From the NCBI GenBank assembly GCA_028293745.1, contig JAQGOF010000039.1, positions 1-64,000 on the forward strand: a stretch of DNA of 64,000 nucleotides. Direction: 5' to 3'. This DNA is from Gammaproteobacteria bacterium. Its GTDB lineage: Bacteria > Pseudomonadota > Gammaproteobacteria > Steroidobacterales > Steroidobacteraceae. The notes under the pieces were generated by a model. It was not told the DNA's origin. It saw nothing but the letters and a program-made list of their open reading frames with translations, and did no database searches. The position numbers were made by a program, and so were the translations under genes. The number at the start of each line of letters is the position of its first letter. Within the stretch, counting starts at the first letter, position 1. Positions 16,114 through 25,999 of the stretch are shown here, in pieces.

Positions 16114-18393
16114 ATGATCAGAGTAGGCCTGTTGGCCATGTGTGGCCTCGCGGCAGCATCCGCGCTTCCATCGAGAGTGATGGCGGACGCGGATGCCAGC
16201 GAGCCGGCGGCCGGCATTCTCGAGGAAGTGACCGTGACCGCGCAGAAGCGTGAAACCAGGCTGGAGGACACACCGATAGCGGTGTCTGCATTCACGCCTG
16301 ACTTCATCGATCGCAATCGCATCCAGAGCCTCGATGACGTCGCGCTGCGGACGCCGAGCTTGGCATTCGTGCAACTAAACAAAGGCGAGGCCTACATCTC
16401 CATCCGTGGCACGCTCGTGAATACTCCGGGTGCCGGCTGGGACGATTCGGTCACGACATTCATCGACGATGTTCCGATGACGGGCGCAGGGGACAACAGC
16501 CCCGACTTGTACGACCTCAGAAGCATCGAAGTGCTGCGTGGGCCGCAGGGAACCTTGTTCGGGCGAAACGTCACCGGTGGCGCGATCGTCATTCACACCC
16601 AGCAACCGAGCTTCGATGCACAGGGGAAGTTCGAAGGAACCTATGGTCTCGACAACCTGGCGCAACTGCGTGGCTTGTGGACGGGGCCGCTTGCGGGTCA
16701 CGAGCTGGCGGGCAAGATCACTGTGGACGTCAAGCACCGCGACGACTATCTGAACAACGTCACCTTGCACGACAAGACGTTTGGCGATTCAGTCGCAAAT
16801 AGTCGCGGCCAGTTGTTATGGGAGCCGTCTGACAGCATCAGGGTGCTCCTGAGTGGCGATTTTACCCACGACCAGTCGAGCGGCAAGATCGTGCGTCTCT
16901 CCGGAAGCCTCGAACCGTCCTTGTACCCGAATCTGTCATATAACCCGGATGAGACGAATCAGGGCAAAAACAGCGAGACTCGCAAGAACGTTCTGGGTCT
17001 GAGCGCGCGCGTCGACTGGGATGCCGCGTGGGGCACTCTTACCTCGATTACCGGTCTGCGCCGGGTGCACAACGACACGAACTGGTCCCGACTTGGCGAT
17101 CCCGACAACCAGGCGCTCACGACGGCCATCGTTCAGGACAAGCAGTACACCGAGGAGCTGCGGGCAGCATCTGCTTCCGGCGCGAGGTTGAGCTGGTTGG
17201 GCGGCCTGTTCTACCTGCATGCGGACAAGCAGGAGAACGATCTATACACGTTCAATCTGAACCGCAGTACGGTGAACGGCGGAGCATTCCCGCTTCCGAT
17301 CGCCGGTGTCGCGCAGAATGTCGGGCAACACATAGTCGACCAGGTCGGTGCGGTCTTTGGCGAGGTCAGCTATGCAATTCTGGAGCCCCTGAAGCTCACT
17401 CTCGGAGGCCGGGGCCAATGGGAGCGCAAGAGCGGATCGTCGGCAATCGTCGCCAGCTTTGCCCCGGGAAATCCGTTCGATGCCTTCTATCCCCTGATTT
17501 TTCCGAACGCCGCCGCCGACTACTCGGACACATGGTGGTCTTTCACTCCGAAGGTGACGCTGGCCTACCAGGCGCAGGAGGGCCTGCTGCTGTATACGAC
17601 GGCTGCAAAGGGTTACAAGAGCGGCGGCTGGGATACGTCGGCTTCGTCCGACTACGGCAAGCCGAGCTCAGTGGTGGCGCAGCATCTGGCAACGTCGTTC
17701 CAGCCGGAGCAGGTGTGGAGTTATGAGCTCGGTGCCAAGTATCTGTCACCCGACAGGCGCTGGCAGGCGAATGCGGCAGCTTTCATCGCCGACTACCGGG
17801 ACATGCAGACCAACCAGTTCAATCCGCAAACCGGGGTGTTCGAAACGAGCAACGTCGGTAGGGCGAGGGCAAAGGGCATCGAGCTGGAAACGACCGAGGC
17901 GCTGACCAACTGGCTCACGCTGGGGATCAACTACACTTACCAGCTTGCGCGGTACACCAAGTACGTACAGTCCGCCGCACAGAACAACACCGGCAATGCA
18001 ATCCCGGAGACGCCGAAGCACAGCATCAACCTGAACGCTGAAACGAAGTTCGTGCTCGGGCCGGCGCTCGGGTACGTTACTGTGGGCGGAGACTATACAT
18101 ACCGCACTGCCGTTCACTTTGCCGATACGAACGCCGAACCTGCCTTCCTGCTGAATCAAAGCAAGTATGACGGGATCGTGAACCTTCACACCACCTGGAA
18201 CTCGGCGAGCGACCAGTGGCATGTCTCGCTCTTCGCCACCAATCTCACGAATAGACACACCGTGACTTACGCGACCGACGTCTCCGGCTTCTATCTGACG
18301 CCGGCTGAAGCAGCGATCCCTGCAAACAGGATTTACTCGGTTGTCAGAACTCCGTCGCGCCTCGTCGGTCTGACGGTGAGGCGCGAGTTTTAA
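16114..18393 (+). CDS. TonB-dependent outer-membrane receptor
   Basis: A 759-residue outer-membrane receptor preceded by GGGGGTG. The signal peptide ends near SRVMADA, then a TonB box-like segment (ILEEVTVTAQKRETRLEDTP). The plug domain covers about residues 45-160 (LRSIEVLRGPQGTLFGRNVT). The 22-strand barrel ends in RREF with terminal Phe. The plug sequence belongs to the large iron-siderophore/hydrophobic-substrate type common in sphingomonads and catabolic Gammaproteobacteria; no SusD partner is present. A propeller gene starts 12 bases downstream, followed by an acyl-CoA ligase, so the ligand may be a lipid-like or terpenoid acid. Specificity is not readable from sequence. Confidence 0.93.
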   Translation: MIRVGLLAMCGLAAASALPSRVMADADASEPAAGILEEVTVTAQKRETRLEDTPIAVSAFTPDFIDRNRIQSLDDVALRTPSLAFVQLNKGEAYISIRGTLVNTPGAGWDDSVTTFIDDVPMTGAGDNSPDLYDLRSIEVLRGPQGTLFGRNVTGGAIVIHTQQPSFDAQGKFEGTYGLDNLAQLRGLWTGPLAGHELAGKITVDVKHRDDYLNNVTLHDKTFGDSVANSRGQLLWEPSDSIRVLLSGDFTHDQSSGKIVRLSGSLEPSLYPNLSYNPDETNQGKNSETRKNVLGLSARVDWDAAWGTLTSITGLRRVHNDTNWSRLGDPDNQALTTAIVQDKQYTEELRAASASGARLSWLGGLFYLHADKQENDLYTFNLNRSTVNGGAFPLPIAGVAQNVGQHIVDQVGAVFGEVSYAILEPLKLTLGGRGQWERKSGSSAIVASFAPGNPFDAFYPLIFPNAAADYSDTWWSFTPKVTLAYQAQEGLLLYTTAAKGYKSGGWDTSASSDYGKPSSVVAQHLATSFQPEQVWSYELGAKYLSPDRRWQANAAAFIADYRDMQTNQFNPQTGVFETSNVGRARAKGIELETTEALTNWLTLGINYTYQLARYTKYVQSAAQNNTGNAIPETPKHSINLNAETKFVLGPALGYVTVGGDYTYRTAVHFADTNAEPAFLLNQSKYDGIVNLHTTWNSASDQWHVSLFATNLTNRHTVTYATDVSGFYLTPAEAAIPANRIYSVVRTPSRLVGLTVRREF

Positions 18394-18405
18394 TGGAGAT
18401 GGTCT

Positions 18406-19434
18406 ATGCGAGTTGAAGTTTCGTTAGCGGGTCTTCTTGCGAGTGTTTTCCTCGGCCCGCATGTGTTTGCGAAGAGCGCAGATGCCGGGCATCAGCGTAT
18501 GGTCGTGATGAAGATGATCGCCCATCAGGATGGGGACGCGCGCCTGGACTATGCGTCCATAGACGGCGTGTCGAGGCGCCTCTATGTCGCCCGAGGATTC
18601 GGCGTCATGGCAGTTGACCTGGACACCGAGAAAACGACACCGCAGCTGGTCGCGGGCCAGCACGTGCACGCGGTCATCCCACTACCGGGCGGACGAGCGC
18701 TGAGCACCAACGGCGATAGCAATACCGCGACGCTGTTTGATGGGAAAACAGGCCAGGTCGTTGCGCAAATCGGTACGGGCAGCGACCCGGATGCAGCTGC
18801 CTTCGATCCGGTCAGCGGCCTCGTATTCGTAATGAATGCCAAGGACGATGATGCGACGCTGATCGATCCTGTCGGCGGCAAAGCGGTCGGACGCCTCTCG
18901 CTCGGGGGAAAGCCGGAATTTGCCGTCGTCGACGGCCACGGCCATCTGTTCGTCAATATTCAAAACCAGAACAAAACGGCGGTGATCGACACGGTCGGCC
19001 GCAAAGCTATCGGCAGTTATGATCTGCCTGGTTGTGAGGGCCCATCGGCTCTGGGCATCGATACTGAATCGGGAGTGTTGGTTGCGGCGTGTGGAAACCG
19101 CACGGCTGTTGCCATTCGCGCTGCCGACGGCAAAGTCATCGCGCCGCACCTTCCAATCGACCGGAAGCCCGATGCGGTGATCTTCGACGCGGCACGCAAG
19201 ACCTTCTATATCCCATGCGGACGTGATGGAACGCTCGCCGTGATCTCCGAATCCAACGACGGCGCCTTTTCGGTTGGGGAGAGCGTTTTGACTGCGGTGG
19301 GTGCCCACACGGGGGCCCTCGATGCAAAGACCGGCCGTCTTTACATTCCCACGGCCGACTACCAGCTGACACTCAGCGGAGTTGCGCCTGCGGACGGCAC
19401 TTTTCGAATACTCGTGCTGGGATACAAGTCTTAA
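18406..19434 (+). CDS. Exported YVTN-type beta-propeller protein
   Basis: A 342-residue protein with a cleavable signal peptide (SLAGLLASVFLGPHVFAKSA) and about seven beta-propeller blades (SRRLYVARGFGVMAVDLDT, DPVSGLVFVMNAKDDDATLI, LSLGGKPEFAVVDGHGHLFV). It is a paralogue of the anchored propeller at 14894 but soluble. It begins 12 bases after the receptor stop, and its own TAA directly abuts the ligase ATG, so receptor, propeller and ligase form one operon. It may bind the receptor's ligand in the periplasm; no enzyme motif is seen. Confidence 0.8.
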   Translation: MRVEVSLAGLLASVFLGPHVFAKSADAGHQRMVVMKMIAHQDGDARLDYASIDGVSRRLYVARGFGVMAVDLDTEKTTPQLVAGQHVHAVIPLPGGRALSTNGDSNTATLFDGKTGQVVAQIGTGSDPDAAAFDPVSGLVFVMNAKDDDATLIDPVGGKAVGRLSLGGKPEFAVVDGHGHLFVNIQNQNKTAVIDTVGRKAIGSYDLPGCEGPSALGIDTESGVLVAACGNRTAVAIRAADGKVIAPHLPIDRKPDAVIFDAARKTFYIPCGRDGTLAVISESNDGAFSVGESVLTAVGAHTGALDAKTGRLYIPTADYQLTLSGVAPADGTFRILVLGYKS

Positions 19435-21087
19435 ATGGGCAACATTCGCTTGGCATGCCCGGCAACGGGCGCGTACGATTATTCACTGCTGATAAAGCAA
19501 TTGCTGCACACACCGCTTGCTACAGCATCGTCCCAGGAGATTGTCTATCGCGATCGTGTGCGCTACACGTACCGTGAATTCCGGGTACGTTTGGGGCGTC
19601 TTGGAAGCGCGCTCACGCAGTTGGGCGTGGGTTTGGGGACCACGGTCGCGGTGATGGACTGGGACAGTCACCGCTATCTCGAATGCTATTTTGCCATTCC
19701 GATGTTGGGCGCTGTCCTGCAGACGGTGAACGTCCGTTTATCACCGCAGCAGATCCTGTTTACCCTGAAGGACTCGCGCGCCGAGGTGATCCTGGTCAAC
19801 CGGGACTTCCTCCCGCTGCTGGCAGCCATTCGCCCGCAACTCGATGACCCGAAAGCGGTCGTTCTCATGGATGACGGTGGCGAGCCGATCGTATGGCCCG
19901 ATTGGATCGGCGCCGAGTACGAGGAACTGACTGCGAGCGCGGCGGTGGACTGCCATTTCCGGGATTTTGACGAGAACGCCATCGCGACCATGTTCCACAC
20001 TACCGGCACGACGGGAATGCCAAAAGGGGTCTGCTTCAGTCATCGGCAGATCGTTCTCCTGGCGCTCGCCGGACTTGGCACACTCGCAAGTCCGGCGCAC
20101 GGTCAATGCCTGCGACACGGCGATGTGTATATGCCGATGACGCCCATGTTTCATGTCCATGCGTGGGCGACGCCCTACCTGGCAACGCTCCTTGGCTTGA
20201 AGCAGGTGTATCCGGGGCGTTATGCCCCCGGCGAGCTGCTCGCGTTGCGAGCCAAAGAGCGAGTCACTTTCTCGCACTGCGTTCCGACAATCCTGCAGAT
20301 GCTGTTGAGTGCCGCAGCCACCGGAGGGAATGATCTGAGCGGTTGGAAGATCGTGATCGGCGGCGCTGCGCTGGCGCCGAGCCTGGCAGAAGCTGCTCTA
20401 CAGGCTGGAATCGACATCTTCGCAGGCTACGGAATGTCAGAAACCGGTCCGACACTGACGGTCGCCCGACTCCGGGATCCACCTCAGGCCCTGTCCAGAC
20501 AATCGGAGCTCGAGGAGCGCTGTTGCGCCGGTGTGCCGATTCCCCTGGTTGATCTGCAGATCGTGGACCCAAACGGGAGGCCGGTACCGAGAGACGGTCG
20601 CACGTTCGGGGAGATCGTCGTGCGCGCTCCGTGGACGACTCTAGGTTACGTCGGCAACGCGGAAGCGTCGGAAGCGCTTTGGCGAGACGGTTACTTGCAT
20701 ACCCAGGACATTGGAACGCTCGACGAACTTGGTCACCTTCGTATCACCGACAGAATGAAGGATGTCATCAAGTCAGGCGGGGAATGGATATCTTCGCTGC
20801 AACTCGAAGAGTTGATCGCCAAACATCCGGGGGTAGCGGAAGTCGCGGTCGTCGCCGTGCCGGATCAACGCTGGGGCGAGCGACCGATCGCCGTCGTTGT
20901 GGCGCGGTCCGCTGACAACTTCTCTCTTACTGCCGAGCTACGCAGACTCGTTCAGGAGCGTGTGGACGATGCGTCGCTGTCGAAGTACGCCATGCCTGAC
21001 CGCATCATCCTCGTTGAAGCCCTCGAGAAAACGAGCGTTGGAAAGATCGACAAGCGCATCCTCCGTGAGCGCTACGCCGTAGTCTAA
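19435..21087 (+). CDS. AMP-dependent acyl-CoA ligase
   Basis: A 550-residue member of the ANL superfamily that activates a carboxylic acid to its CoA thioester through an acyl-AMP. Motifs: P-loop HTTGTTGMPKGVCFSHRQ, A5-type YGMSETGPT, the A7/A8 hinge GYLHTQDIGTLDELGHLRIT followed by DRMKDVIKSGGEW, and the catalytic Lys near the C-terminus (KTSVGKIDKRIL). Overall it resembles medium/long-chain AlkK-type ligases. It starts on the base after the propeller stop and ends on the base before the acyl-CoA dehydrogenase gene of the opposite strand. Substrate activation for that beta-oxidation operon is the obvious role. Confidence 0.9.
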   Translation: MGNIRLACPATGAYDYSLLIKQLLHTPLATASSQEIVYRDRVRYTYREFRVRLGRLGSALTQLGVGLGTTVAVMDWDSHRYLECYFAIPMLGAVLQTVNVRLSPQQILFTLKDSRAEVILVNRDFLPLLAAIRPQLDDPKAVVLMDDGGEPIVWPDWIGAEYEELTASAAVDCHFRDFDENAIATMFHTTGTTGMPKGVCFSHRQIVLLALAGLGTLASPAHGQCLRHGDVYMPMTPMFHVHAWATPYLATLLGLKQVYPGRYAPGELLALRAKERVTFSHCVPTILQMLLSAAATGGNDLSGWKIVIGGAALAPSLAEAALQAGIDIFAGYGMSETGPTLTVARLRDPPQALSRQSELEERCCAGVPIPLVDLQIVDPNGRPVPRDGRTFGEIVVRAPWTTLGYVGNAEASEALWRDGYLHTQDIGTLDELGHLRITDRMKDVIKSGGEWISSLQLEELIAKHPGVAEVAVVAVPDQRWGERPIAVVVARSADNFSLTAELRRLVQERVDDASLSKYAMPDRIILVEALEKTSVGKIDKRILRERYAVV

Positions 21088-22878
21088 TCAGAACGCTGCT
21101 TCTTCGAGAGCGGTCATCGACGCCTTGCCTGCCTGAATGGCGTGCAGGAGAGCACCGGTCTGCGGCAGGATACGCTGGATGTAGAACGTTGCGGTTGCGC
21201 GCTTGGCCCGGTAGAACGCCGCGTCCTGTGCGGCACCCGTCGCTGCGTCGGCTGCCACCTTCGCCATGCGTACCCACATGAATCCGAGAGCAACCAATCC
21301 GAACATTCGCAGGTAGTCGGTAGCAGCGGCACCGGCTTCTTCCGGGTCGATGCCTCCCGCCTGGACGACCAGGGCGGTGGCAAGCTGCAGGGCGCCGAAG
21401 CTTTCCGCGAAGGATTGCACCAGGGGGCCGATCTGCGGGTCGCGCTCATGCGCGTGAATGAATTGCGCAATTGGATGAAAGAAACGCCGCAGCGAGCGGC
21501 CCATGTTGGCCGGCAACTTGCGTCCAACCAGGTCCAACGCCTGCACGCCGTTGGTACCCTCGTAGATCATCGCAATACGGACATCCCGCAGTAGTTGCTC
21601 CACACCGTGTTCCACGATGTAACCGTGACCGCCATGGATTTGCAGAGCCAGATTCGTCGATTCGAACCCGAGATCGGTGAACAGGGCTTTCACGACCGGC
21701 GTCAGCAGAGCCACGAAATCCGCGGCCGCCTCACGCTCGGCGGAATCCTTGGCGCGGTCCATCCGATCGAGCGCGTTGGCAACCCAGACACCGAGTGCTC
21801 TACAGCCCTCGTTGTACGCGCGCATCGTCATCAACATGCGACGCACATCGGGATGCACGATGATCGGGTCCGCTGACTTGTCTGGCCGCTGTGCGCCGGC
21901 AAGCGAACGCCCTTGCAGCCGCTCCCGGGCGTAGGCAGCGGCGCTTTGATAGGCCGCCTCGCCGACACCAAGGCCCTGGATACCGACCGATAGCCGCTCA
22001 CTGTTCATCATGACGAACATTGCCCGCATGCCCTTGTGGGGCTCACCCACGAGCCAGCCGGTGGCTGCGTCGAAATTGATCTGGCAGGTGGCCGATGCCT
22101 TGATGCCCAGCTTGTGTTCGATACCGACGCAGGTCACGCCGTTGCGCATGCCGATCGTTCCGTCCGCATTGGGCAGGAACTTCGGTACCACGAACAGGCT
22201 GATGCCTGTCACACCAGCCGGTGCGTCCGGCAGACGAGCCAGCACGAGATGGATGATGTTCTCGGTCAGATCATGTTCACCGGCCGAGATGAATATCTTC
22301 GAGCCGCTCAACTTGAAGCTGCCATCGGCCTGCGGCACGGCCCTGGTTCGCAGCAGTCCGAGATCCGTCCCGCAGTGGGCTTCGGTCAGGCACATCGTGC
22401 CCGCCCAACTGCCATCGACCAGTTTCGGCAGGTAGAGGTTCTTGAGCGCGTCCGACCCGTGGCTTTTCAAGGCGAGATAGGCCCCGTGCGACAGGCCGGG
22501 ATACAGTCCGAAGGATAGGTTACTGCCACTGACCATCTCGTCCACCAACTTGCCCAGACTTGCGGGCAGTCCCTGGCCGCCGTAGGCCGGATCCGCGTTG
22601 AGCGCGCCCCAGCCGCCCTCCCTGAACGTTTTGTAGGCTTCCTTGAAACCCTTTGGAGTGCGCACTGCACCGTTCTCGTAATGACAGCCTTCGGCATCTC
22701 CGCTGGCGTTGAGCGGCAATAACGTCGAACAGATGAATTTTGCCGCTTCCTCGAGGATGCTGTTGACCAGGTCCGGCGTGATCTCCTCCAGTCCTGTGAG
22801 ATGAGTGAGGCTCGTGCTGTCGTGCAACTCGTGTAGCACGAAGCGCATGTCGCGCAGCGGGGCGGTGTAGGTCTGCAT
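21088..22878 (-). CDS. Acyl-CoA dehydrogenase with C-terminal extension
   Basis: A 596-residue flavoprotein of the long acyl-CoA dehydrogenase type (similar in layout to DmdC/AcdA-like enzymes). The N-terminal helical part is followed by the FAD/substrate segments MCLTEAHCGTDLGLLRTRAV and FISAGEHDL. The catalytic base region is MIYEGTNGVQALDLVGRKL, with the Glu before GTNG. The last roughly 120 residues match the acetyl-CoA-dehydrogenase-like C-terminal domain. GGAAG precedes ATG 22878. It is the last gene of the minus-strand operon and would introduce the alpha,beta double bond into the acyl-CoA made by the facing ligase. Confidence 0.92.
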   Translation of the reverse strand: MQTYTAPLRDMRFVLHELHDSTSLTHLTGLEEITPDLVNSILEEAAKFICSTLLPLNASGDAEGCHYENGAVRTPKGFKEAYKTFREGGWGALNADPAYGGQGLPASLGKLVDEMVSGSNLSFGLYPGLSHGAYLALKSHGSDALKNLYLPKLVDGSWAGTMCLTEAHCGTDLGLLRTRAVPQADGSFKLSGSKIFISAGEHDLTENIIHLVLARLPDAPAGVTGISLFVVPKFLPNADGTIGMRNGVTCVGIEHKLGIKASATCQINFDAATGWLVGEPHKGMRAMFVMMNSERLSVGIQGLGVGEAAYQSAAAYARERLQGRSLAGAQRPDKSADPIIVHPDVRRMLMTMRAYNEGCRALGVWVANALDRMDRAKDSAEREAAADFVALLTPVVKALFTDLGFESTNLALQIHGGHGYIVEHGVEQLLRDVRIAMIYEGTNGVQALDLVGRKLPANMGRSLRRFFHPIAQFIHAHERDPQIGPLVQSFAESFGALQLATALVVQAGGIDPEEAGAAATDYLRMFGLVALGFMWVRMAKVAADAATGAAQDAAFYRAKRATATFYIQRILPQTGALLHAIQAGKASMTALEEAAF

Positions 22879-22908
22879 GTAAGTCTTCCGATCCTATTGA
22901 GCCTTGCG

Positions 22909-23649
22909 TTAGTGCGTGACAGGCCGAGAACTCGACAGTTCGCCCGTCGCGCGCGCGTACGGAAAGAGCCAGAAGCGCCGCCCGGTCACGGCAGCGAAGA
23001 TCTGCTCGGCGAACTCCTCGGGTGACAGGACGTTAAACGGAACCTCGCGGGTAGCGCTCGCGACACTCGTGTTCACGAGCGCGGGACAGACCACGGTCAC
23101 CCCAACCTGCGACCCCGCCGCATCCAGTTCGCGATAGAGCGACTCCGACAGTCCCACAATCGCGTGTGTGGTCGCAACGTAAGGCGCTGCGCCGGGAGCG
23201 CCGAACAGGTCCGTGGAGGCGATGTTGACGATATGCCCCGCATCGCGCTCGACCATCCCCGGCGTAAAAACCTGCACGCCGTTGATGACGCCCCAGAGGT
23301 TCATGCCGATGCTCCATTTCAAGTGCGCTGGCGTGAGCTTGCGGTCCGGTCCGAGCTGGCCCAGACCGGAATTGTTGCAGACGAGCCAAGGCGGACCGAG
23401 CTCGGCCTCAATACGTCGGGCGAGCGTACGGACGGCATCTGCATCCGCTATGTCGGTACGGACCGTGATGGCCGCGACATCCTTGGCCTTCACCTGCTCG
23501 AGAGCAGCGGCAAGCAGGCACTCTTCAGTGTCGACGAGCGCCACCTTCATGCCTTGCTCCGCGGCTCGCGAGGCCAGTGCCAGCCCGATGCCGCTCGCGC
23601 CTCCAATCATCACCGCGACTTTGCCCTTCAGGTCAGTCCTCGGTCTCAT
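22909..23649 (-). CDS. Short-chain dehydrogenase/reductase lacking the catalytic lysine
   Basis: A 246-residue SDR. The cofactor motif GGASGIG (residues 16-22) and acidic D40 (VALVDTEE) point to NAD(H). The active-site stretch reads IASTDLFG---PYVATTHAIVG: Y157 is present, but the residue four after it is T161 (codon ACA, 23169-23167) where the YxxxK family has Lys. The NNAG motif is CNNSG. The Ser-Tyr spacing is 12 rather than the usual 13. It lies between the FadN-type gene and the dehydrogenase gene in one operon. It could be inactive, altered in mechanism, or act as a binding protein. Confidence 0.85.
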   Translation of the reverse strand: MRPRTDLKGKVAVMIGGASGIGLALASRAAEQGMKVALVDTEECLLAAALEQVKAKDVAAITVRTDIADADAVRTLARRIEAELGPPWLVCNNSGLGQLGPDRKLTPAHLKWSIGMNLWGVINGVQVFTPGMVERDAGHIVNIASTDLFGAPGAAPYVATTHAIVGLSESLYRELDAAGSQVGVTVVCPALVNTSVASATREVPFNVLSPEEFAEQIFAAVTGRRFWLFPYARATGELSSSRPVTH

Positions 23650-23674
23650 AGGTCACTCTCTTAGGCAAGTCTCA

Positions 23675-25999
23675 CTAGTTGCGCAGCGGCTTGCCGGTTA
23701 CGAGCAAATGTTCGATTCGCGCCAGCGTTCCGGCACTCTTGATCAGCCGCATGAATGCGGCGCGTTCCAACGCCAACACCTGATCTTCGTTCACGGTGTC
23801 AATCAGATCGGCAGTACCGCCGGACAGCACATCCGCAAGTGCGTCAGCGACCACGACGTCATGATCAGTTGCGATGCCTCGGCGGTGAAAATCCTCGACA
23901 GCCATCGCGAAAGCGAGTTTGCCGGCGGCGCCCGGAAGCCTGAGTCCGGGCGGCTTCGGCGCCTCGTAGTTGTCGGCAAGCTTGAGTGCGCGCGCCTTCG
24001 CGTCCGCCAATAGACGGTAGCGGTTCATCGTGATGCCATCGTCCGGCCGCAGGAACAGGAGTTCTTTCGCGTGGGCGGCAGACTTTGACGTCGTCGCCGT
24101 GCTCACGATCTCAAAAACTTTTGACGGGGCGGGCATGGGTCCGCGTGGCAACGAGTTGTTGGCGGCCCAACGGGACACCATTTCCTTGCAGCCACCCCAG
24201 CCGGGGACCAGGCCGACGCCGCATTCGACCAGACCCATGTAGGTTTCGGCATGGGCTTGCACTGCGTCGCTGTGCAGCAGGATCTCGCAGCCGCCGCCGA
24301 GAGCCCTGCCGGCCGGTGCGCTGACGACTGGAAAGGGGGCGTATTTCAGTGCCTTGTAGGTCTGCTGCCCGGCAGCGACCAACTTGTCGATCTCGCTCCA
24401 GGCTGCCATGTTGGCAGCAAAGAGAGCGAGACCCAGATTGGCACCGACGCAGAAGTCGCGGCCTTCGTTGTAGATGACCAGCGCGGTGTATTTCTCTTGA
24501 ACCAGGGCGATGGTCTTGCCGAGCAGTGCCATGATCTGCTCGTCGAGCGCGTTGCTTTTGCTGTTGAACTCGAAACACAGTACCCCGTCGCCGATATCCC
24601 AGACCGCGGCGGAACTGTTGTCGAGTACCGGGGTGGTGAGCCGTTTGATGTCCTCGAGCATCAGCACCCCTTCGGGGCGCTCGACGTCATGGTAGGCGCC
24701 GTCCGTGCCGAGAAACTGCCGGCGTCCGTCCAGCAGCCGATAGAAGCTCTTGTTGCGGGCCACACCCAGCAGCTGCGGGACTGGCAGGCCGTCCTGCTCA
24801 AGTTTCTCTGCAAACCAACCGGCGCCGAGACGGTCTATCAGCTCGAAGGGGCCCCATCGCCAGTTGTAGCCGAGGCGCATCGCCTCATCGATCTCATTGA
24901 TGTTGTCGGCCGCCTCGGGCACGAGGCGTGCCGCGTACGCGAGCGTTTGACCGAGCACACGCCATGCATAGCGGCCGACTTTGCTGTCAGCCGACAACAG
25001 CGCGCGCAGATCATTTGACGCATCGTTCAGTTCAGTCAATTCCGCCTTGCGTTCCGGGCGGTAGAGGCCTGTGGCAAGGTCGATCGTCTCTTTGGTTTTG
25101 CCGCCGTTGGCGCGGTTCAGGCGGTAGAAACCACCCTTGCCCTTACGCCCCGTAAACCCTTCCCCAATCATTTTTTGAATGAGCGGCAGGTCGCGGTTGG
25201 CGGCGTGGAAGGCATCCCCGGGCGCAAGTGCCGTCGTCAGGCTCGCAGTGATATGCGGCATGAGGTCGAGTCCGACCAGATCGATCAGACCAAACACACC
25301 CGTCGGTGGGATTCCCATGGGCTTTCCGACGATTGCGTCCGCTTCCTCCACACTCAGGCCGGCATCGATGGCCTCGACCACACCGACCTGCAGCCAATAG
25401 ATGCCAAGCCGGTTGGCAATGAAGCCTGGGCTATCCTTGCAGCGCACGATGCTCTTGCCCAGCACGTGATCCGCGAAGTCGCAGACTGTCCGCGCCAATT
25501 GCGGATCCGTGTTGGTACCGGTCACGATTTCCACCAGCCGCATGTAACGGGGCGGATTGAAAAAATGCGTGATGAGGAAATCGCGCGTGAAGCTATCGCT
25601 GAGTCCCCGCGTCAACAGGCGAAGCGGGATCGTTGACGTGTTGGACGAAACGGCGGAGCCAGGACGACGCAGGGCGTCGATCTTGCGGTACAACGCCTGT
25701 TTCACGTCGAGGACCTCAGTAACAGCCTCGATGATCCAGTCACAGTCCTCGATTTGCGCGAGGTGATCCTCCACGTTGCCGGCAGTCACCCACTTCGCGG
25801 CCCTTGCCGACATGAAAGGAGCAGGGTCCGTCTTCAGCATGTTGGAGATCGCGGTTTCGGCCAGCACGTTGCGGTTAGAAGCACCCGCAGGGACAATGTC
25901 GAGCAGCAGCACCGGCACGCCGGCGTTGGCAAATTGCGCGGCGATTCCGGCGCCCATGACGCCGGCACCGATGACTGCGGCTTTACGGATTGCTTCCAT
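23675..25999 (-). CDS. Bifunctional 3-hydroxyacyl-CoA dehydrogenase/enoyl-CoA hydratase, FadN type
   Basis: A 774-residue enzyme with the dehydrogenase first and crotonase last, the FadN arrangement and the reverse of FadB. NAD-binding GAGVMGAGIAAQFANAG lies at residues 11-27, the dehydrogenase core has SNTSTIPL, ITHFFNPP and KDSPGFIANRLG, and a second 3HCDH C-domain follows. The C-terminal crotonase domain (about 500-680) keeps both catalytic Glu positions (ALGGGCEI and GLVECGVGLVPGWGG). It overlaps the thiolase gene by 17 bases. It hydrates enoyl-CoA and oxidises the hydroxyacyl-CoA for the thiolase encoded just upstream. Confidence 0.92.
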   Translation of the reverse strand: MEAIRKAAVIGAGVMGAGIAAQFANAGVPVLLLDIVPAGASNRNVLAETAISNMLKTDPAPFMSARAAKWVTAGNVEDHLAQIEDCDWIIEAVTEVLDVKQALYRKIDALRRPGSAVSSNTSTIPLRLLTRGLSDSFTRDFLITHFFNPPRYMRLVEIVTGTNTDPQLARTVCDFADHVLGKSIVRCKDSPGFIANRLGIYWLQVGVVEAIDAGLSVEEADAIVGKPMGIPPTGVFGLIDLVGLDLMPHITASLTTALAPGDAFHAANRDLPLIQKMIGEGFTGRKGKGGFYRLNRANGGKTKETIDLATGLYRPERKAELTELNDASNDLRALLSADSKVGRYAWRVLGQTLAYAARLVPEAADNINEIDEAMRLGYNWRWGPFELIDRLGAGWFAEKLEQDGLPVPQLLGVARNKSFYRLLDGRRQFLGTDGAYHDVERPEGVLMLEDIKRLTTPVLDNSSAAVWDIGDGVLCFEFNSKSNALDEQIMALLGKTIALVQEKYTALVIYNEGRDFCVGANLGLALFAANMAAWSEIDKLVAAGQQTYKALKYAPFPVVSAPAGRALGGGCEILLHSDAVQAHAETYMGLVECGVGLVPGWGGCKEMVSRWAANNSLPRGPMPAPSKVFEIVSTATTSKSAAHAKELLFLRPDDGITMNRYRLLADAKARALKLADNYEAPKPPGLRLPGAAGKLAFAMAVEDFHRRGIATDHDVVVADALADVLSGGTADLIDTVNEDQVLALERAAFMRLIKSAGTLARIEHLLVTGKPLRN

